Shown here: piece after piece, positions 60,402 to 64,000 of the stretch
How the letters are laid out: each line of letters begins with the position of its first letter
Position numbering within the stretch: the first letter of the stretch is position 1
NCBI RefSeq assembly: GCF_004134945.1
Contig: NZ_SBAP01000009.1
Span: 20,818-84,817 of the forward strand
DNA length: 64,000 nucleotides
Direction of reading: 5' to 3'
From: Fusobacterium_C necrophorum_A
GTDB taxonomy: Bacteria; Fusobacteriota; Fusobacteriia; Fusobacteriales; Fusobacteriaceae
Position numbers and translations under genes: made by a program
Notes under the pieces: generated by a model
Databases searched by the model: none
Told to the model about the DNA's origin: nothing
The model's input: only the letters and a program-made list of their open reading frames with translations

Positions 60402-61273
60402 TGTTAGAAGAATGGATTCGAAAGGATATTCAAAAAAAGAAAAAATCGGGAACCTATTTATTTTACGGAGAAGACAGCTCCCGTTTGGAAAAAGCCGTAC
60501 TTTCCTTTGCCAAGGCTCTTTGTTGTGTTGAAGAAGAAGATTACTATTGTGATTCCTGTCCTGTTTGCCGGCGAATTCAAAAAGGGGTCTATGCCGATGT
60601 GCATGTATTGGAAGACTTAGATATAGAGAGCATTCGAGAGGCGGAAAGCAGTTTTCACGAAAGCTCCTATGAGGGAGAGCGAAAGATTTTTATCTTACCG
60701 AATATTCAAGATTTACGAAAAGAGAGTGCCAATGCCTTACTGAAATCCATTGAGGAGCCCGGAGAGAATACTTTTTTTCTATTATGGACAACGAGAAAGA
60801 ATATTTTATCTACAATTCGTTCCCGTTCCATTCAGGTATTTGTTCCGAGAGCCGACTATCAAGAATTAGGAGTAAGTAAGGAGTGTTACGAATTTTTTGA
60901 AGGAAATGAACAGAATATTTTGCAGTGTTTGGAAGAGAAATTGGATTGGAAAGAACATCAATCGTATAAGAACATTCAGAAAAATATCAAAGAGTATACG
61001 GATACAAAGCAGATTGCTGCTAAAATTAAAGTATATCGGTCTTTAATTGACTTTTTGGAAGTGAAAGACAATATCAGTGTCGCTGAAGTACTATGGTTTG
61101 TTGAAGAGTTGGTCAACAGCCCTTGTGAAAGAAAAGATTTTGCCCGCTTGTTTCATTACTGTCTGTTACAAGCTCGATATCAGGGAAAGATGGAAGAAAA
61201 GTTATTGCTGTCAAAAATGTTAAATTTTCCAATAAATAATAAAGTCTTGTTTGCGAATTTATTTTTAAAATAA
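60401..61273 (+). CDS. holB: DNA polymerase III subunit delta'
   Basis: 290 aa clamp-loader AAA+ protein. A degenerate P-loop (YGEDSSRLEK), the zinc module with CDSCPVC, the ILPNIQDLRKESANALLKSIEEPGENTFF sensor 1 area and RSRSIQVFVP follow the delta' pattern rather than tau/gamma. Identification as holB rather than dnaX rests on the weak P-loop and length. Confidence 0.85.
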   Translation: MLEEWIRKDIQKKKKSGTYLFYGEDSSRLEKAVLSFAKALCCVEEEDYYCDSCPVCRRIQKGVYADVHVLEDLDIESIREAESSFHESSYEGERKIFILPNIQDLRKESANALLKSIEEPGENTFFLLWTTRKNILSTIRSRSIQVFVPRADYQELGVSKECYEFFEGNEQNILQCLEEKLDWKEHQSYKNIQKNIKEYTDTKQIAAKIKVYRSLIDFLEVKDNISVAEVLWFVEELVNSPCERKDFARLFHYCLLQARYQGKMEEKLLLSKMLNFPINNKVLFANLFLK

Positions 61274-61280
61274 AAAAAAC

Positions 61281-61309
61281 TTGCATTAAACAGGAAAATG
61301 GTGTATACT
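61281..61309 (+). promoter_or_regulatory. Promoter of tRNA cluster 3
   Basis: -35 TTGCAT (61281-61286), 17-nt spacer, -10 TATACT (61304-61309), 11 nt before the first tRNA. Confidence 0.8.
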
Positions 61310-61320
61310 ACAAAGGTATC

Positions 61321-61396
61321 GGTCGCATAGCTCAGTTGGGAGAGCATCTGCCTTACAAGCAGAGGGTCATAGGTTCGAGTCCTATTGCGACCACCA
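61321..61396 (+). tRNA. tRNA-Val(TAC), copy 2
   Basis: Identical to 19854-19929; anticodon TAC, CCA encoded. Confidence 0.95.
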
Positions 61397-61402
61397 TATA
61401 AT

Positions 61403-61480
61403 GGGGGTGTAGCTCAGTTTGGTTAGAGCGCCTGCCTGTCACGCAGGAGGTCGCGAGTTCGAGCCTCGTCACTCCCGCCA
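61403..61480 (+). tRNA. tRNA-Asp(GTC), copy 2
   Basis: Identical to 19936-20013; anticodon GTC, CCA encoded. Confidence 0.95.
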
Positions 61481-61484
61481 TGAT

Positions 61485-61560
61485 GCCCAGATAGCTCAGT
61501 CGGTAGAGCAGGGGACTGAAAATCCCCGTGTCGGTGGTTCGATTCCGCCTCTGGGCACCA
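61485..61560 (+). tRNA. tRNA-Phe(GAA), copy 2
   Basis: Identical to 19767-19842; here it follows rather than precedes Val-Asp. Confidence 0.95.
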
Positions 61561-61574
61561 CTTTATATCATAAT

Positions 61575-61648
61575 GGCGACGTCGCCAAGCGGTAAGGCAG
61601 AGGTCTGCAAAATCTCCATCACCAGTTCAAATCTGGTCGTCGCCTCCA
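61575..61648 (+). tRNA. tRNA-Cys(GCA)
   Basis: 74 nt, acceptor GGCGACG/CGTCGCC, anticodon loop CTGCAAA, discriminator T73, CCA encoded. Confidence 0.95.
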
Positions 61649-61761
61649 TTTTCGTAGTGAGAACTTTATTTTATTTGGAAAGAGTAAGATAGAGTTTTTT
61701 TGTTTTTTTGGAAAAAGGTTTTGAGAAGATGAGGAGAAGATTTAAAAAATAGGAGGAAAGT

Positions 61762-62454
61762 ATGAAGTTGGTATTGGTAAGACATGGACAGAGTGAATGG
61801 AATTTGCAAAATCGTTTTACAGGCTGGGCGGATGTAGACCTGTCGGAAATGGGAATTCGAGAAGCAAAAGATGCCGGAAAAGCTTTATTATCTCAGAAGA
61901 TCAATTTTGACCTTTGTTTTACTTCTTATCAAAAAAGGGCGATTAAAACCTTGCAATATATTTTGGAAGAATTGGATATGCTCTATTTACCGGTGTTGAA
62001 AACTTGGAAATTAAACGAAAGACACTATGGAGCTTTGCAAGGTCTGAATAAGGCGGAAACTGCAAAAAAATATGGAGAAGAGCAGGTACATATTTGGAGA
62101 CGAAGCTTTGATATTCAGCCTCCCGCCATGGACAAGGAAGATGAAAGATCCGCAAGAAAGGATCCGAAATACAAAGAGTTAAAGGATAGCGAAATTCCTT
62201 TGGCGGAAAGTTTAAAGGATACGATTGCAAGGGTGCTTCCTTATTGGAATGAGAATATTTCTCCCGAAATCCGAAAGGGAAAAAATATTTTAATCGTAGC
62301 TCATGGAAACAGCCTGCGAGCTTTGGTAAAGCATTTATTGAAGATTAGTGATGAAAAAATTATGGAGCTGAACTTGCCGACAGGAAAGCCTTTGGTTTTT
62401 GAAATCACAGAAGAGTTAAAAATTACGGCGGCACCGAAATTCTTTGAGGAATAA
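61762..62454 (+). CDS. gpmA: 2,3-bisphosphoglycerate-dependent phosphoglycerate mutase
   Basis: 230 aa glycolytic enzyme. LVRHGQSEWNLQNRFTGWADVDLS (the phosphohistidine RHG), the catalytic Glu in LNERHYGALQG, RRSFDIQPPAMD and the second His in IVAHGNSLRAL. SD AGGAGG. Confidence 0.97.
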   Translation: MKLVLVRHGQSEWNLQNRFTGWADVDLSEMGIREAKDAGKALLSQKINFDLCFTSYQKRAIKTLQYILEELDMLYLPVLKTWKLNERHYGALQGLNKAETAKKYGEEQVHIWRRSFDIQPPAMDKEDERSARKDPKYKELKDSEIPLAESLKDTIARVLPYWNENISPEIRKGKNILIVAHGNSLRALVKHLLKISDEKIMELNLPTGKPLVFEITEELKITAAPKFFEE

Positions 62455-62482
62455 TATTCCGTAGTTAAGAAAGGAAGGAAAA

Positions 62483-63307
62483 ATGGCTAGATATGTGTTT
62501 GGTCCGGTTCCCTCAAGAAGATTGGGAATTTCTTTGGGAATGGACATTGTAATTCCGAAGAGTTGTAATTTGAATTGTGTTTTTTGTGAATGCGGTCCTA
62601 CGAAAGATTGGACAGTGGAAAGAAAACATTTCATTTCTTTTGAGGACTTTAAACAGGAGCTGGAAGAGGCACTTCAACAGGTGAAACCTGATTATGTCAC
62701 CTTTTCCGGAAGCGGAGAGCCGACATTGAGCTTGGATTTGGGAAAGATTATTCGCTATATTAAGCAGCATTATCCTGTGAAAATAGCAGTGATTACCAAT
62801 TCTTTACTATTATATCGAGAGGATGTGTTGGAAGAGATTCAAGAGGCGGATCTCATTATGCCAAGTTTGCATACCGTGAAACAAGAGGTTTTTGAAAAAA
62901 TAGGAAGAGCCTATCCAGGATACCGAATAGAACTGTTGCTGGAGGGATTGCAAAAATTATCTTCCCGATTTCAGGGAGAGATTGATTTGGAATTATTTTT
63001 GATTGAGGGAATCAATACTTCTTTGGAGGATTTGAAAGAATATGCGAATTTTGTAAAGACCTTGTCCTATCGAAAATTACAGCTGAATTCTCTGGATAGA
63101 CCGGGAACCGAAGCTTGGGTAAAACCGGTCACTTATCCAAGACTGGTGGAAATTAAAAAATATTTGGAAGAACAGCGAGTGAAATCGGTGGAAATCATCG
63201 GAACATTTACAACAAGAGAGAAGATAGAGGAAAATGAGGATAGACTTAAAGCGATGCAGGAAAGGAGAAAGTATAGTGAAGAAGAAATAAAAAGTCTATA
63301 CAAATAA
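62483..63307 (+). CDS. Radical SAM protein (COG0731-like Fe-S oxidoreductase)
   Basis: 274 aa. The CX3CX2C cluster for the SAM-binding 4Fe-4S centre is SCNLNCVFC near residue 32, followed by a further Cys (ECG). FSGSGEPTLSLDLG is the GGEP-like SAM-contact motif. N-terminal FGPVPSRRLGISLGMDI is a conserved block of this group, related to archaeal wybutosine enzymes but with no known bacterial reaction. 28 nt after gpmA; possibly co-transcribed. Confidence 0.88.
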   Translation: MARYVFGPVPSRRLGISLGMDIVIPKSCNLNCVFCECGPTKDWTVERKHFISFEDFKQELEEALQQVKPDYVTFSGSGEPTLSLDLGKIIRYIKQHYPVKIAVITNSLLLYREDVLEEIQEADLIMPSLHTVKQEVFEKIGRAYPGYRIELLLEGLQKLSSRFQGEIDLELFLIEGINTSLEDLKEYANFVKTLSYRKLQLNSLDRPGTEAWVKPVTYPRLVEIKKYLEEQRVKSVEIIGTFTTREKIEENEDRLKAMQERRKYSEEEIKSLYK

Positions 63308-63356
63308 ATAGAAAAAAGAAAGCCAAAAAGATTTTAAAAAAAATTATAAAAAATGT

Positions 63357-63385
63357 TTGACAAAACAGAGGAATTCGTGTAGAAT
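63357..63385 (+). promoter_or_regulatory. Promoter of tRNA cluster 4 (and possibly tuf)
   Basis: -35 TTGACA (63357-63362), 17-nt spacer, -10 TAGAAT (63380-63385), 27 nt before tRNA-Thr. Confidence 0.82.
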
Positions 63386-63412
63386 AATACTTGTTCTGAG
63401 AGACACAGAAAT

Positions 63413-63488
<76 letters not shown>

Positions 63489-63492
63489 GAGT

Positions 63493-63567
63493 GCCCCGTT
63501 CGTTCAGTGGTTAGGACATCAGATTTTCACTCTGGAAACAGGGGTTCAATTCCCCTACGGGGTACCA
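63493..63567 (+). tRNA. tRNA-Glu(TTC), copy 2
   Basis: Identical to 19593-19667; 4-nt gap after tRNA-Thr. Confidence 0.95.
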
Positions 63568-63584
63568 CTACAATATGATAAAGA

Positions 63585-63669
63585 GGTGAGGTTCCCGAGC
63601 GGCCAAAGGGATCAGACTGTAAATCTGACGGCTCTGCCTTCGAAGGTTCGAATCCTTCCCTCACCACCA
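63585..63669 (+). tRNA. tRNA-Tyr(GTA)
   Basis: 85-nt type II tRNA, acceptor GGTGAGG/CCTCACC, anticodon loop CTGTAAA, long variable arm, CCA encoded. Confidence 0.95.
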
Positions 63670-63675
63670 CTATTT

Positions 63676-63719
63676 ACTACACGATGCAGAAAAAGAAGGC
63701 TAAAGTGTGGTTTTTTTTT
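63676..63719 (+). terminator. Possible terminator or attenuator between tRNA-Tyr and tuf
   Basis: ACTACAC (63676-63682) pairs with GTGTGGT (63705-63711) with one T-G pair, 22-nt loop, run of nine T. The short stem suggests partial termination. Confidence 0.45.
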
Positions 63720-63765
63720 AAAATAAATTTTAAGCTATCTAAAATAAAAAACTGGAGGTATGAAA

Positions 63766-64000
63766 ATGGCAAAAGAAAAATATGAAAGAAGTAAACCGCA
63801 TGTAAACATCGGAACAATTGGACACGTTGACCATGGAAAGACAACTACCACAGCAGCAATTTCAAAGGTGTTGTCTGACTTAGGATTGGCACAAAAAGTA
63901 GATTTTGACAAAATTGACGTAGCTCCGGAAGAAAGAGAAAGAGGAATTACCATCAATACCTCTCATATCGAATATGAAACGGAAGCAAGACACTATGCGC
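63766..64000 (+). CDS. tuf: Elongation factor Tu (3' end outside window)
   Basis: First 78 codons seen. P-loop IGHVDHGKTTTT and the switch I RERGITINTSH are unmistakable. It delivers aminoacyl-tRNA to the ribosome. ATG 63766 with TGGAGG upstream. It follows tRNA-Thr, tRNA-Glu and tRNA-Tyr, as tufB follows a tRNA cluster in E. coli. No strong promoter lies between the T-run and the ATG, so read-through from the tRNA promoter is likely. Confidence 0.97.
   Translation, partial: MAKEKYERSKPHVNIGTIGHVDHGKTTTTAAISKVLSDLGLAQKVDFDKIDVAPEERERGITINTSHIEYETEARHYA

Larger units (their letters stand above)
61321..61481 (+). repeat. 161-bp exact repeat containing tRNA-Val and tRNA-Asp, copy 2
   Basis: Identical to 19854-20014 including the intergenic spacer. 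Confidence 0.9.

Overview
The window looks like chromosomal DNA of an anaerobic, outer-membrane-bearing Fusobacterium. The genome is AT-rich, with AGGAGG ribosome sites and near-perfect sigma-70 promoters. It carries a fusobacterial-type trimeric autotransporter, heptose-LPS genes, histidine and nucleoside fermentation genes, and a gene order sharing features with both Firmicutes and Gram-negatives. The core genes are less AT-rich than I would expect for F. nucleatum, so a F. necrophorum-like lineage is my guess. That is inference from composition and memory, not a search result.

Layout. 1-2540: an AT-rich accessory segment with the 3' part of an SF1 (UvrD-type, GajB-like) helicase and a stand-alone ComEC-like metallo-beta-lactamase-fold protein. 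This is the best candidate for an undescribed (defence-type) module. 2543-8862: a ROK regulator divergent from hutH-hutU and a YjiH-family membrane protein (histidine catabolism). 8863-12531: surface region with a 21-A tract, a trimeric autotransporter adhesin, a lipoprotein and an OmpA-family lipoprotein. 12766-18979: amino-acid symporter, tRNA cluster 1, smr-DAHP synthase-pgeF operon, NUDIX hydrolase, DUF1576 protein and GIY-YIG protein. 19052-20013: an 11-tRNA cluster. 20128-23712: glycine-zipper lipoprotein and a nucleoside salvage operon (udp, e(P4) nucleotidase, cdd, deoC) containing decayed remnants of a NupC-like transporter gene and of deoB.

23851-29512: an LPS-core operon (deacetylase, GT2, three GT9 heptosyltransferase-type genes, an RfaY-like kinase) whose last gene overlaps recA. 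29433-39009: recA, recX, tsaD, a carboxypeptidase-regulatory-like protein, murA, rlmB, a SigH-like sigma factor, leuS and a DHH phosphoesterase. 39127-50592: gmhB followed by a peptidoglycan/division cluster (murF, mraY, murD, murG, murC, murB, ddl, ftsQ, ftsA, ftsZ) lacking ftsW, ftsI, ftsL and mraZ. 50688-53909: rpsF-rpsR, a D-lactate dehydrogenase-like gene and a YfcC permease. 54070-61273: rpmB (minus strand), mutS2, ispD, cysS, mrnC, mreB and holB. 61321-64000: two further tRNA clusters, gpmA, a radical-SAM gene and the start of tuf.

How the genes fit together. Amino acids (histidine, alanine/glycine) and nucleosides are imported and degraded as carbon and energy sources. The GT9/RfaY/GmhB genes imply a phosphorylated heptose LPS core. 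The mur-fts block plus mreB covers wall precursor synthesis and division. In all, 23 tRNA genes lie in four clusters, most with a visible -35/-10 promoter, and several are exact duplicates. No rRNA, CRISPR array or insertion sequence was seen.
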